Source: Ignavibacteriales bacterium (GTDB lineage: Bacteria > Bacteroidota > Ignavibacteria > Tepidaquicellales > Tepidaquicellaceae). From it: DNA of 64,000 nt. The notes below the pieces were generated by a model. It searched no databases and was not told where the DNA came from. It saw only the letters and a program-made list of their open reading frames with translations. The number at the start of each line of letters is the position of its first letter. Position 1 is the stretch's first letter. Shown in pieces: positions 1 to 8,353 of the stretch. The DNA lies in assembly GCA_020635255.1 (NCBI GenBank), contig JACKAC010000002.1, forward strand, positions 310,001-374,000. The letters are read 5' to 3'. A program made the translations under genes and the position numbers.

Positions 1-242
1 ATTTCCCGAATCCATTTAACCCATCTACCAAGATAAAATTTGATATACCGAAATCGGCAGGGGTAAAGCTAATAGTATATGACATTACCGGGAGGGAGGT
101 AGCATCGCTGGTGGACGAAAGACTTGAAGCGGGGTCGTATCAGTACACTTTTAACGCGGTGAGCCTCCCAAGCGGAACTTACTTTTATACTATCGATGTG
201 GATGGTGTGAAGGAAACAAAGAAGATGGTTTTGCTGAAGTAG
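1..242 (+). CDS. 3' end of a T9SS-exported protein (sorting domain only)
   Basis: The frame is open from the first base and stops with TAG at 240-242, giving the last 79 residues of a larger protein. It begins FPNPFNPSTKIKF and ends ETKKMVLLK, which is the type IX secretion C-terminal sorting domain (about 75-80 residues, beta-sandwich, with conserved GxYxYxFN and SGxYFY motifs). Such domains send cargo across the outer membrane and are then cleaved. The function of the cargo itself lies outside the window. The assignment of the domain is seen directly in the sequence and closely matches six other tails in this window. Confidence 0.9.
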   Translation, partial: FPNPFNPSTKIKFDIPKSAGVKLIVYDITGREVASLVDERLEAGSYQYTFNAVSLPSGTYFYTIDVDGVKETKKMVLLK

Positions 243-243
243 G

Positions 244-1155
244 TCAAAAAATTGCGCCCTGTTCTTCTTTTGTTATTAACCCAGGCTCGGGAATACTAAG
301 CCTGCATTTTTTATTTAATTCTTTTATTGTGTAAGCCAGGAGTTCAGGCGAATCTCTCTCCTCGTGCTGGTGCATGAAAAAATATACCTGCTTTATATTC
401 TTTTTCATCCACCGGTTTATTATTTCCACCCAGTCATCAACCCTCTTGTAATCCGTAGGGTGAAGACTATTTCCCACAAAGCGAATAAATGCAACCGGTG
501 TGGTAAGCTTCATATGAAGTACATCACGTCTGTCGGAAGTATCAGTTATCACGGTGCCAACCTTTAGCTGTTTTAACATGGCAAAGGTTTCCTCAGATAC
601 ATCGCTATTTTTGAACCAGTCGGGGTGCCTAAGTTCAAGATGGATATCAACATCTTTGTGATATTTTTCCAGGTAATCTCTAAGCTGAGGAAAGCTTTTA
701 GGGGCGAAATTTGGAGGTAATTGAAGAAATGACGGTCCGAGAGTGTTTTTAAATTCGGAGATCATATCAATGTAAGCTTCAGTCATGGAGTCCGCATCCT
801 TTAATCTTTTTATGTGACTTATGAACTGCGGAAACTTAGGACAGTATTTGAATCCTTTTGGTGCTGTATCTCGCCACTTCGCTACGGTTTCCTTTGGAAA
901 TATCCTGTAATGAGTAGCGTTCATTTCGATAGACTGGAAATGTTTTACATACTCGGCGAGGAAATCTTTTTCCTTAGTACCTTTCGGATATATCTTCCCG
1001 ATCCAATCCTTACGTCCCCACTTGGCGCATCCCGTGATTATCTCACTGCCTTTTTTTGTTTTCTTCAGGCTTCCGAGGACTTTCTCGGTAATAGGCGGAT
1101 CATCTGGGATAGTGAAATCAATTTTATCAATATTCTCAGCCTGCCCAAATTTCAT
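244..1155 (-). CDS. DUF72 (YecE-like) family protein
   Basis: 303-residue soluble protein of the DUF72 family, a TIM-barrel-like fold of unknown biochemical function. Typical family features are visible: the early GCAKWGRKDWIGKIYP segment, HFQSIEMNATHYRIF, the FLQLPPNF strand, the ELRHPDWF segment and the FFMHQHEERDSPELL segment near the end, which in relatives reads NNH. There is no signal peptide. It stops one base after the upstream T9SS gene on the opposite strand, so the two genes converge with almost no gap. It sits directly downstream of the lipoprotein at 1156-1581 and is probably in the same transcript. Family membership is fairly certain; activity is unknown. Confidence 0.85.
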   Translation of the reverse strand: MKFGQAENIDKIDFTIPDDPPITEKVLGSLKKTKKGSEIITGCAKWGRKDWIGKIYPKGTKEKDFLAEYVKHFQSIEMNATHYRIFPKETVAKWRDTAPKGFKYCPKFPQFISHIKRLKDADSMTEAYIDMISEFKNTLGPSFLQLPPNFAPKSFPQLRDYLEKYHKDVDIHLELRHPDWFKNSDVSEETFAMLKQLKVGTVITDTSDRRDVLHMKLTTPVAFIRFVGNSLHPTDYKRVDDWVEIINRWMKKNIKQVYFFMHQHEERDSPELLAYTIKELNKKCRLSIPEPGLITKEEQGAIF

Positions 1156-1581
1156 TTATTCTCTATCTACCTTTGATATTAATGAATCTAGTCCTTCCAT
1201 TAGCATAAACTGCCTGTCCTGGATGGAGAGTATGGCAATATTTGAATCGAACATTGCGGCAGAATCCAATTTTGAAAGGGAATCGGTTACATGAATGTCT
1301 TGCTCAATTACACTCAAGAAACGCTCTCTGAATTTTTCAGCATCAGTCCATCCGTCCAGAGGCTTCGTTTCCATTATCACTTTTCTATTCCTTTGAATAT
1401 TGTATTCATAACTGCTGATGTATTCAGGTTTTCGGAGTTTATAACCTTCATCAATGATCTGCGCGAGCTGGGATTTCATTTTATACAGGTATTCGAGCTT
1501 CAGCCTTTTGTCGCCGGAGCTGATGCTATTACATCCGCTGAGGATAACTATTATCAGGATAGTAAAGATAGTCCGGGTCAA
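1156..1581 (-). CDS. Small predicted lipoprotein, unknown function
   Basis: I place the start at a TTG codon (1581-1579) because it overlaps the stop of the upstream gene in a TTGA arrangement and has GAGGAG about 7 bases upstream. A longer reading from 1623 would add 14 residues with no such signals. The 141-residue product begins with TRT, then the hydrophobic stretch IFTILIIVILSGC, a signal peptide with the lipobox LSGC, so it is likely lipidated and membrane-anchored. The remainder is charged and predicted helical, with no family I recognise. It is translationally coupled to the zincin gene at 1578-2327 and may act with it. Confidence 0.7.
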   Translation of the reverse strand: MTRTIFTILIIVILSGCNSISSGDKRLKLEYLYKMKSQLAQIIDEGYKLRKPEYISSYEYNIQRNRKVIMETKPLDGWTDAEKFRERFLSVIEQDIHVTDSLSKLDSAAMFDSNIAILSIQDRQFMLMEGLDSLISKVDRE

Positions 1582-2327
1582 TATATCTCCTCGGCTTTTT
1601 TGTATGCGGTATAAAAATCCCATCCGCCATTAAGATGGTTCATCATTTTTACTAGTCCTTTTCTGCCTGAGATCTCAAACCAGCGTGTAACCTCCATTCC
1701 CGATCGCCAGTACGCAAGGTTGCTTCGCGAGGGGCTTGAGTAAAAGTCTTCATCAGACGATATCCTATCGAGAGGGAGCATTTCGGGAGTGCTTTTTGTC
1801 ATATTATTCCATTCAGTAAGATAGTCCGTATATGACTGAGGATATTCTTTGCATAATATCATAGCCAGTCCTTCATGAAACCATAACGGGATCTTTTTAT
1901 CGTTTTCATAACCTACTCGTGAGTAAAGTTCGGCGTGACACATTTCGTGGCTCACATCGTCGGAGTTCATGCCAAACGGACTGATAACTATATACTCGCC
2001 TGCGAAGTTCATTCGTGTCATTGCCTGTGTCCTATACATACCAAAATTATAGTAATCATCCCAATCGGTACAGAAAATAAAAACAGGTCTTGATTGCACA
2101 CTGCCCCACAGTTCAGTATTCCGAGACTCTGCTGTTGCAACGAGTTCACGGCAGAGTTCTATCTGAGCGTCACTCGAGCCCGGGCTTATATAGACATTGT
2201 CGCCGATCCTATGCATGTACATTGCTTCAGCCAGCATGCAGTAAAATGAGGCTCGGTTAAATGTCATATAGCCGGATGCAACGATCGCGAACAGAAGGGT
2301 TACCATTATTATTAATCTTTTAATCAA
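1578..2327 (-). CDS. Membrane-anchored peptidase-MA-like zinc metalloprotease
   Basis: 249 residues with an N-terminal hydrophobic anchor (about residues 4-23). The zincin motif HEMCH (HExxH) is followed about 18 residues later by WFHEGLA, which supplies the usual glutamate third ligand of the peptidase-MA/gluzincin type. The product is therefore likely a secreted or periplasmic zinc peptidase of unknown substrate. It lies between two lipoprotein genes on the same strand: the stop overlaps the TTG start of the downstream lipoprotein by three bases, and the upstream lipoprotein ends 6 bases before its start. Motifs are seen directly; the proteolytic role is inferred from the family. Confidence 0.75.
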   Translation of the reverse strand: MIKRLIIMVTLLFAIVASGYMTFNRASFYCMLAEAMYMHRIGDNVYISPGSSDAQIELCRELVATAESRNTELWGSVQSRPVFIFCTDWDDYYNFGMYRTQAMTRMNFAGEYIVISPFGMNSDDVSHEMCHAELYSRVGYENDKKIPLWFHEGLAMILCKEYPQSYTDYLTEWNNMTKSTPEMLPLDRISSDEDFYSSPSRSNLAYWRSGMEVTRWFEISGRKGLVKMMNHLNGGWDFYTAYKKAEEIY

Positions 2328-2333
2328 CTTGTT

Positions 2334-3323
2334 TTAAACGCCGAAGAAGAAACCACTGGCTACTTCAGTCAGCTCTCCATCTTTTGAATTATATAAAATA
2401 TATCCTGCGCCCTCATAATATCCGGATTCAATGAAGTATTCGAGTACCCCGTCACCATTAAGATCTATTATGCCAAGGAGTTTTGAGTATCCAAAATCTC
2501 CCGGAGTAAACCGTGAAACGGTGTTCACCATTTTCCCGCTTTTATCCATTGTAAAAATAGTGCCTGTGAAAGAATCGAAACTGATCCTTTTGCTAAAGCC
2601 AACTACATACTCTCCGTTACCTTTATCGAGAATAGTAAAATCTTCATCACTTAATGTTACGGGTGTTTGCTCCTCTGTGTTTCCGGATTCATCGATCATT
2701 TTTACGTCTTTTACCAAGGGCTCTATTATCTTTTTAGCCATAGAAAGAACAGATGCATCGGTAATATTATTTGAATTAATGGGTGAAGACATCTTACTAC
2801 GTGATACTATAACAGGTTCATCAGTCTTCATCACCATTGCATTTGGAACAACAGCAACACCATAGAATAAATTACCGCTTCCAATCTCGTCGTCCATATT
2901 GACAAAATAACTGGAAATGGTTCCCTCAAGGACATCATTGCTTGTTGCAATATACACCTTGTCATCCATCTTCAAATCCGTTATCCTGTCAAATTCAGAT
3001 TTATATCCTTCTATTAAAACCTCTAAAGAGTCTTTACCCTGAGAATATTTTTTAGCAATACTATTAATATATTCTACATATTTATAATATCCTTCCGGAT
3101 CATCAGTTTTAAATTCTTTGTCCTTATTCCATGTCCTATTATCCTCGACTAAAATCCCTTTAGTGTCAGTTCTACCAATATAAACTCCACTTATTGGGGA
3201 TTGCTGTTCCTTTTTTTCATCTTTTATGTTGCCTGTACTGTTTTCGGTAACTTTGTTATTAGTACAAGTAAACGCAGTAAAATTAAGAAAAAGAATGCTT
3301 AAGACCAGAAGTTTTACTTTCAT
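2334..3323 (-). CDS. Predicted secreted lipoprotein, unknown function
   Basis: 329 residues. The N-terminus (MKVKLLVLSILFLNFTAFTC) is a signal peptide that ends in Cys at residue 20, followed by a polar linker rich in N, K, E and Q. The lipobox is poor (AFTC), so lipidation is likely but not certain. The last 60 residues contain DLNGDGVLEYF, a calcium-binding-loop-like motif of the FG-GAP/VCBS kind, in a region resembling repeat-derived beta structure. I do not recognise the middle part. It is the first gene of a three-gene reverse-strand run (2334, 1578, 1156) and diverges from the DUF885 gene. Confidence 0.65.
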   Translation of the reverse strand: MKVKLLVLSILFLNFTAFTCTNNKVTENSTGNIKDEKKEQQSPISGVYIGRTDTKGILVEDNRTWNKDKEFKTDDPEGYYKYVEYINSIAKKYSQGKDSLEVLIEGYKSEFDRITDLKMDDKVYIATSNDVLEGTISSYFVNMDDEIGSGNLFYGVAVVPNAMVMKTDEPVIVSRSKMSSPINSNNITDASVLSMAKKIIEPLVKDVKMIDESGNTEEQTPVTLSDEDFTILDKGNGEYVVGFSKRISFDSFTGTIFTMDKSGKMVNTVSRFTPGDFGYSKLLGIIDLNGDGVLEYFIESGYYEGAGYILYNSKDGELTEVASGFFFGV

Positions 3324-3443
3324 GTGATAATTTGGTATTTAGACTAAAATAATTTAAATAAAGCTGAATTTCTACAAATAATTCAAAAAATATCTTTTTA
3401 AATTCGTTGCATTATGCTAATTTTTTAAAAATGAAAAATCATT

Positions 3444-5192
3444 ATGAAGAGATTACTTACCATTCTATTCCTTTCACTATTTATAAATCCCATTCTCGCT
3501 CAGGAAACAGCACATGACATGCTGTGGAAGCTCTTCGACGATTACCAGGAGTATAATATGCGGACATATCCAACCTGGGCAACTTATGAAGGTGATCATA
3601 GGTTCGATGACAGGCTTACAGATAATTCCCTTGCTGCGATAACGGCTCGCTATGATTCCACACGAATGTTCTTAGCCTGGCTAGAAGAAATTCCCTATGA
3701 TGATTTATTGGACGAGGATAAGCTTAATTATGATCTCTTTAAGGATGGTTTCGATCAGAGTCTGGATGCACAGAAATTCCATTTTGAGTATATGCCGATC
3801 GGACAGCAGAGCGGACTGCATATCGGGTTTCCGCAAATTGTTAATGTCCAACCATTGAATACGCCGGAAGAATATGACAAATATTTATCACGTTTGCGTG
3901 CATTTCCAGTACAAATAGATAATGTGATAGAGGCAATGCGGATGGGTATGCAGACAGGGATGATGCCGCCTAAATTTATTATGGAACAAACGTTGGGGCA
4001 GATGGAAAATGTATATAAGATCGACAGCTCTGAGCAGTCACCGTTTTATGTTTCACCTATGGGTATAGAAGCACCGCTGAACGTCAAGGAGTCTCTCGAT
4101 AAGGAGTTAAAGGAGGTTATTGCGAATGATATTAATACGGCTTATATGAAACTACATGATTTTGTGAGGGATGAATATCTCCCGTTATGCAGGACGGATG
4201 CAGGAATATGGTCCCTGCCAAACGGTAAAGAGATATACGAATATGACATAAAGAATTATACCACAACGGATATGACGGCTGATGAGATATTTAATACCGG
4301 GATGAGCGAAGTAAACCGGATAAAGGGCGAGATGGAAAAAGTTAAGGATGAGATAGGGTACAGTGGGACACTGGACGAATTTAACGAGTTTCTAAAAACA
4401 GATCCGCAATTTTATTATACGGACAAGGACAGCCTAATGCAGGGTTTTAAGAATATATTGAGCGAGATGGACTCAAAGCTCCCGAGTTTGTTTGGGACGT
4501 TGCCGCAGGCACCACTAGATGTTAAAGAAATAGAGGAGTTTCGTGCTAAGAACGCCCCAGCGGCTTATTATTACTCAGCACCAGAAGACCGTTCACGTCC
4601 GGGATATTTTTATGTTAATACATACGATCTTTCATCACGTCCAAAATATACAATGACGGCACTTGCGCTTCATGAGGGAGTGCCAGGGCATCATTTACAG
4701 ATCACGATATCTCAGGAACGTGAAAACCTCCCGAAATTTAGAAAGGGGGGCGGTGAAACGGTTTTTGTTGAGGGATGGGGGCTGTACGCGGAGCACCTGG
4801 GATACGAGTCGGGAATGTATGAAGATCTTTACCAAAAATACGGCGCACTGACATTTGAAATGTGGAGAGCGTGCAGACTGGTTGTTGATGCAGGAATGCA
4901 TTCAAAGAAGTGGACACGCGAAGAGGCACTGGATTTTCTAAAAACGAATACACCGGGATCTGACCTGGATATGGCATCGGAGATAGACAGGTATATCTCA
5001 TGGCCCGGACAGGCTCTGGCATATAAAATAGGTGAATTGAAGTTCAAAGAATTAAGGAAGAAAGCTGAGGACAGACTCGGGGATAAATTCGATGTAAGGG
5101 AATTTCATGATATTGTCCTCAAGAACGGTGCATTACCGATAAAGATCCTCGAAAAGATGGTCGAAGAGTGGCTCAAAAGTAAGGGCGCATAA
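3444..5192 (+). CDS. DUF885 family secreted metallopeptidase-like protein
   Basis: 582 residues with a clear signal peptide (MKRLLTILFLSLFINPILAQ). The diagnostic DUF885 motif HEGVPGHHLQ lies at about residue 410 and is followed by FVEGWGLYAEHLGYE, which together form the zinc-site signature of this M32-like family. Length is normal for the family. The protein is expected to be exported to the periplasm or beyond and to cleave peptides, but its substrate cannot be deduced. The gene stands alone, divergent from the lipoprotein run, and is followed by a long inverted repeat that may end transcription. Confidence 0.88.
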   Translation: MKRLLTILFLSLFINPILAQETAHDMLWKLFDDYQEYNMRTYPTWATYEGDHRFDDRLTDNSLAAITARYDSTRMFLAWLEEIPYDDLLDEDKLNYDLFKDGFDQSLDAQKFHFEYMPIGQQSGLHIGFPQIVNVQPLNTPEEYDKYLSRLRAFPVQIDNVIEAMRMGMQTGMMPPKFIMEQTLGQMENVYKIDSSEQSPFYVSPMGIEAPLNVKESLDKELKEVIANDINTAYMKLHDFVRDEYLPLCRTDAGIWSLPNGKEIYEYDIKNYTTTDMTADEIFNTGMSEVNRIKGEMEKVKDEIGYSGTLDEFNEFLKTDPQFYYTDKDSLMQGFKNILSEMDSKLPSLFGTLPQAPLDVKEIEEFRAKNAPAAYYYSAPEDRSRPGYFYVNTYDLSSRPKYTMTALALHEGVPGHHLQITISQERENLPKFRKGGGETVFVEGWGLYAEHLGYESGMYEDLYQKYGALTFEMWRACRLVVDAGMHSKKWTREEALDFLKTNTPGSDLDMASEIDRYISWPGQALAYKIGELKFKELRKKAEDRLGDKFDVREFHDIVLKNGALPIKILEKMVEEWLKSKGA

Positions 5193-5216
5193 GAGTTAAT
5201 TCTTGTTAATTATCTC

Positions 5217-5270
5217 AAAGCTTAGTAAGTATACTAAAGTATAAAGAGTGTGCTAACTAAGCTTTTATTT
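5217..5270 (+). terminator. Possible terminator after the DUF885 gene
   Basis: AAAGCTTAGT at 5217-5226 is perfectly complementary to ACTAAGCTTT at 5256-5265 and is followed by a T-rich run. The loop is long (29 bases), which makes it a weaker candidate than the other terminators in the window. Confidence 0.4.
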
Positions 5271-5372
5271 TTACTGTTACTTGCATAAGTGATAAATATT
5301 ATTTATTTTAAAACTACCTCACTATCTGTCAGCTAAATCATATTACCAAACCTCAAATCAAAGGAGTAGGAA

Positions 5373-5723
5373 ATGAAACGTACATTAATTGTAATTGCTA
5401 TTTTTACTATATCCCTTTTAGGATATGCTTTACTGAATAATGCTGAGACTAATGCATCGACTACGGAAAAAGAAGGTGGATGTTGTCAGAATGTTTGTAT
5501 GACACACAACGGAAACCCAGTGACGGGATGTGACGTATTTCTCTATCAGAATGGAAATCTTGTCGATAGAGGCACAACAGATGGAAGCGGTATCGTAGTT
5601 TTTTGCGGTCTTACATCAGGGTTAGTATATACTGTTACACCTCAATGTTCATGTAATATATCGGGAGGAATCCCAAGCTTTACAGCCTGTACAGATGAAT
5701 GCTATTCAATTGTTTGTGAATAG
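5373..5723 (+). CDS. Small cysteine-rich secreted protein
   Basis: 116 residues with good initiation signals (AAAGGAG about 8 bases before ATG). A signal peptide or anchor (MKRTLIVIAIFTISLLGYALL) is followed by a short domain with ten cysteines, including CCQNVC, CSC and CTDEC groupings. The section DVFLYQNGNLVDRGTTDGSG resembles the strand-turn pattern of carboxypeptidase-regulatory or CnaB-like beta-sandwiches, where a ligand is decorated with a small-molecule-like loop. No T9SS tail is present. I do not recognise a family. It is a stand-alone transcription unit with a strong terminator, so it may be highly expressed. Confidence 0.65.
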   Translation: MKRTLIVIAIFTISLLGYALLNNAETNASTTEKEGGCCQNVCMTHNGNPVTGCDVFLYQNGNLVDRGTTDGSGIVVFCGLTSGLVYTVTPQCSCNISGGIPSFTACTDECYSIVCE

Positions 5724-5770
5724 AATTGATTTTGGATAGGATCAGTAAAATGATAACATTTCGATTTTAA

Positions 5771-5799
5771 GGCGGAAAGTATAATTTCCGCCTTTTTTT
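5771..5799 (+). terminator. Rho-independent terminator
   Basis: GGCGGAAA (5771-5778) pairs with TTTCCGCC (5785-5792), followed by seven T residues. It closes the transcription unit of the cysteine-rich peptide. Confidence 0.9.
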
Positions 5800-5903
5800 G
5801 TCTCCTTTTTCAACCCTATTTCATTGTATTTAAAATGCATTAAGGTTAAATTTTGTTTTTCACCCCAATTTTATGGGGCATAACCTATCCCACAAATTTA
5901 GTA

Positions 5904-6707
5904 ATGAGTGATAATACAGGATCTTATTCTTTAATAAAGATATCCGAAATAGATAACGGATCAGCCTTGAAAGTAGGTCTCATCGAGCTTAACCGTCCCG
6001 AGGTTTTAAATGCTCTTAATGTAGAATTGATGAAAGAAGTCGTCTCTGCGCTGGAGGCTTTAGATAAAGACGCCAATATCGGATGTATGGTTCTCACCGG
6101 TAATCAGAAGTCCTTTGCTGCCGGAGCTGATATAAAAGAGATGGCAGATGCTTCAGCGATCGAAATGCTTTTAAGAGATCAATTCGCGCGCTGGGATAGG
6201 ATCAGAAAGGTAAAGAAACCGATTATAGCCGCAGTGAGCGGATTTGCGCTTGGAGGAGGTTGTGAGCTTGCAATGACATGTGATATGATAGTTGCGGCGG
6301 AGTGTGCGAAATTCGGGCAACCGGAAATAAACCTTGCTGTAATACCTGGTGCCGGAGGTACCCAACGTCTCACGAAAGCAATAGGTAAAGCACGCGCGAT
6401 GGAGATGATATTGACAGGAAAGATGATGTCTGCTTCAGAAATGATGGAGGCAGGTCTTTTGACAAAGGTAGTCCCGGATGAAGTATATCTGGATGAGGCA
6501 ATGGAGCTGGCAAAAAATATTGCATCGAAGCCGGCTATTGCAGTTCAGCTTGCAAAAGAGTGTATATTAAAAGCATTCGATACTACAATAGAAACAGGAT
6601 TAGAATTCGAGAGAAAGAATTTCTATCTTCTGTTTGCAACCGAAGACAAGTTCGAGGGAATGAACGCATTTGTTGAAAAGCGAAAACCCGAATGGAAGGG
6701 CAAATAA
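5904..6707 (+). CDS. Enoyl-CoA hydratase/isomerase (crotonase family)
   Basis: I use the ATG at 5904, giving 267 residues, the usual length for enoyl-CoA hydratases. An upstream TTG at 5853 would add an unlike, hydrophobic leader. The crotonase oxyanion-hole motif (SFAAGADIKEM) and both catalytic glutamates of bacterial enoyl-CoA hydratases (GGGCELAM and FGQPEINLAVIPGAGGTQRL) are present, so hydration of trans-2-enoyl-CoA in beta-oxidation or amino-acid breakdown is the likely reaction. No other fatty-acid degradation gene is adjacent. Family is secure, but substrate chain length is open. Confidence 0.92.
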   Translation: MSDNTGSYSLIKISEIDNGSALKVGLIELNRPEVLNALNVELMKEVVSALEALDKDANIGCMVLTGNQKSFAAGADIKEMADASAIEMLLRDQFARWDRIRKVKKPIIAAVSGFALGGGCELAMTCDMIVAAECAKFGQPEINLAVIPGAGGTQRLTKAIGKARAMEMILTGKMMSASEMMEAGLLTKVVPDEVYLDEAMELAKNIASKPAIAVQLAKECILKAFDTTIETGLEFERKNFYLLFATEDKFEGMNAFVEKRKPEWKGK

Positions 6708-6739
6708 CTATTCCGGTAAAAAATTAACTTAACCAATAT

Positions 6740-8335
6740 TTGAGAATATTAATTTTAGTTGTACTTGGGCTTGTATTTGCTTTACAGGCGTATGGACAGA
6801 ACGGTGATAACGGGAAAAAGACAGTTCTTACAGACGATCCTTTAAATGCTGAACAAATAATAGAGAGAAATAAGCAGTCGCTTGTTTCGATATGGTTTCA
6901 TACTGACGATTATTTTTCATATTACACATACTCGTATGGAGTCGATACCACTATTCTGAATGGAAGTGGTTTTATTGTTAGTGAAGATGGTATAGTAGCG
7001 ACAAATTATCATGTAGTTGAATCGATAGACAGTATAATAGTAAAGACCAGTGATGGGACCTTTTATGATGCTGACCTCCTTTTGGTCGATGAATCAAACG
7101 ATTTTGCGATCCTTAAGATAAGGAATCCCGAGAATAGAGCATTCCAACCAGTCAAGTTGGGTGATTCAGATAACCTGGTTGTCGGTCAGAATATTTTTGC
7201 GATAGGGAGTCCGCTCGGTTTCGAATACACGATATCAGAGGGCATTATTGCTGCAATAAGGGATGAGGAGAAAGTTAGCTTTACCGATCCCAATACATAC
7301 ATGCCCGTCGAAAAAGTCTTTGATAAAGTCATACAGATAACAGCGGCAATATCTCCCGGGAATAGTGGCGGCGCTCTTTTCAATGCTAAAGGTGAAGTTA
7401 TAGGAGTTACAACATATTCATATGGCTTTTACGGTAATTTGAATTTCGCGAGTGCGATAAATTCTTTTAAGAAGCTGTGGACATCCGTAGATTTTTCTCA
7501 GCTCGAGAATGATGAGGAGGCAAAGATAAAGATGGAGGATAACCAGTTCAAAACGAGCTATAAGCTTGCCTCGAACTATAAATCTAAGCTTTATTATAAT
7601 TGGTTTTACACAAAGCTCGTCGATACAATGACAGTGTATGATACTATGGCGGTCAGGCAGGATTCATTAAACCAGATCAACCTTGTCAAGGCGCAGACAT
7701 ATTATGATAAATGTATAGATCTCAGACCGGATTCGTTTTATGTATATCAGGGATTAATGGATCTTTATGTATTTACAGATCATTTTACTGAAGCTGAGGA
7801 ACTGTATAAGACTATTAGAGAAAGATTCAATTCCGATAGTTTGTTGAATACGCTTTCATCATCGCTTGCTGATGCGTATTCATCTTCCAAGGACTATGAT
7901 AAGGCGTTGACCTTTTACAAAAAGATGCTCGACCAGGATACAAACGATGCTTTTATTTATTACCAGATAGCGGATCTCTATGAAAAGAAAAACGATAACA
8001 AATCTGCCATTACGAATCTCAATATGGCGATCAAGTATGATTCCAGTTATACGCAGGCTTATGTGAAACTCGGTGAGATCTATTACAAGCGGAAGGATTA
8101 TTCCAGGGCAAAGAAAATACTGGAAGAATCTACCGAAAAATATATTCTTGCTTACGGAAGTTCTCCATATAATCTTGATCTCCACTATTATTTGGGAATG
8201 ATAGCGGTACGGGAGGGAAGAAAGTTCGATGCGATATTGGCATACATAGAGATGAAGAATGTTTACACATACGAGAAGGATGACAACGAAAAGAAGCAAA
8301 AGCTGTATAAAGCAATCAAAGAGTTAGACGAATAA
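6740..8335 (+). CDS. Secreted trypsin-like (HtrA-type) serine protease fused to TPR repeats
   Basis: 531 residues starting at TTG; that codon is needed to give a full signal peptide (MRILILVVLGLVFALQAYGQ). The protease domain covers about residues 35-260, with the catalytic His in TNYHVV, Asp in NDFAILKI and Ser in GNSGGAL, arranged as in DegP/HtrA. There is no PDZ domain. Instead, residues about 300-520 contain tetratricopeptide-like repeats (for example DAFIYYQIADLYEKKND and AYVKLGEIYYKRKDYSRA). It is probably a periplasmic quality-control or processing protease whose substrates are presented by the TPR part. It lies just before sdhA but is not obviously related to it. Confidence 0.85.
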   Translation: MRILILVVLGLVFALQAYGQNGDNGKKTVLTDDPLNAEQIIERNKQSLVSIWFHTDDYFSYYTYSYGVDTTILNGSGFIVSEDGIVATNYHVVESIDSIIVKTSDGTFYDADLLLVDESNDFAILKIRNPENRAFQPVKLGDSDNLVVGQNIFAIGSPLGFEYTISEGIIAAIRDEEKVSFTDPNTYMPVEKVFDKVIQITAAISPGNSGGALFNAKGEVIGVTTYSYGFYGNLNFASAINSFKKLWTSVDFSQLENDEEAKIKMEDNQFKTSYKLASNYKSKLYYNWFYTKLVDTMTVYDTMAVRQDSLNQINLVKAQTYYDKCIDLRPDSFYVYQGLMDLYVFTDHFTEAEELYKTIRERFNSDSLLNTLSSSLADAYSSSKDYDKALTFYKKMLDQDTNDAFIYYQIADLYEKKNDNKSAITNLNMAIKYDSSYTQAYVKLGEIYYKRKDYSRAKKILEESTEKYILAYGSSPYNLDLHYYLGMIAVREGRKFDAILAYIEMKNVYTYEKDDNEKKQKLYKAIKELDE

Positions 8336-8353
8336 ATCTAAGGTCTTATTATA

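Noticed and set aside
5853..5903. TTG start for enoyl-CoA hydratase at 5853
   Set aside because: It would add 17 residues unlike the family; the ATG at 5904 gives the standard length.
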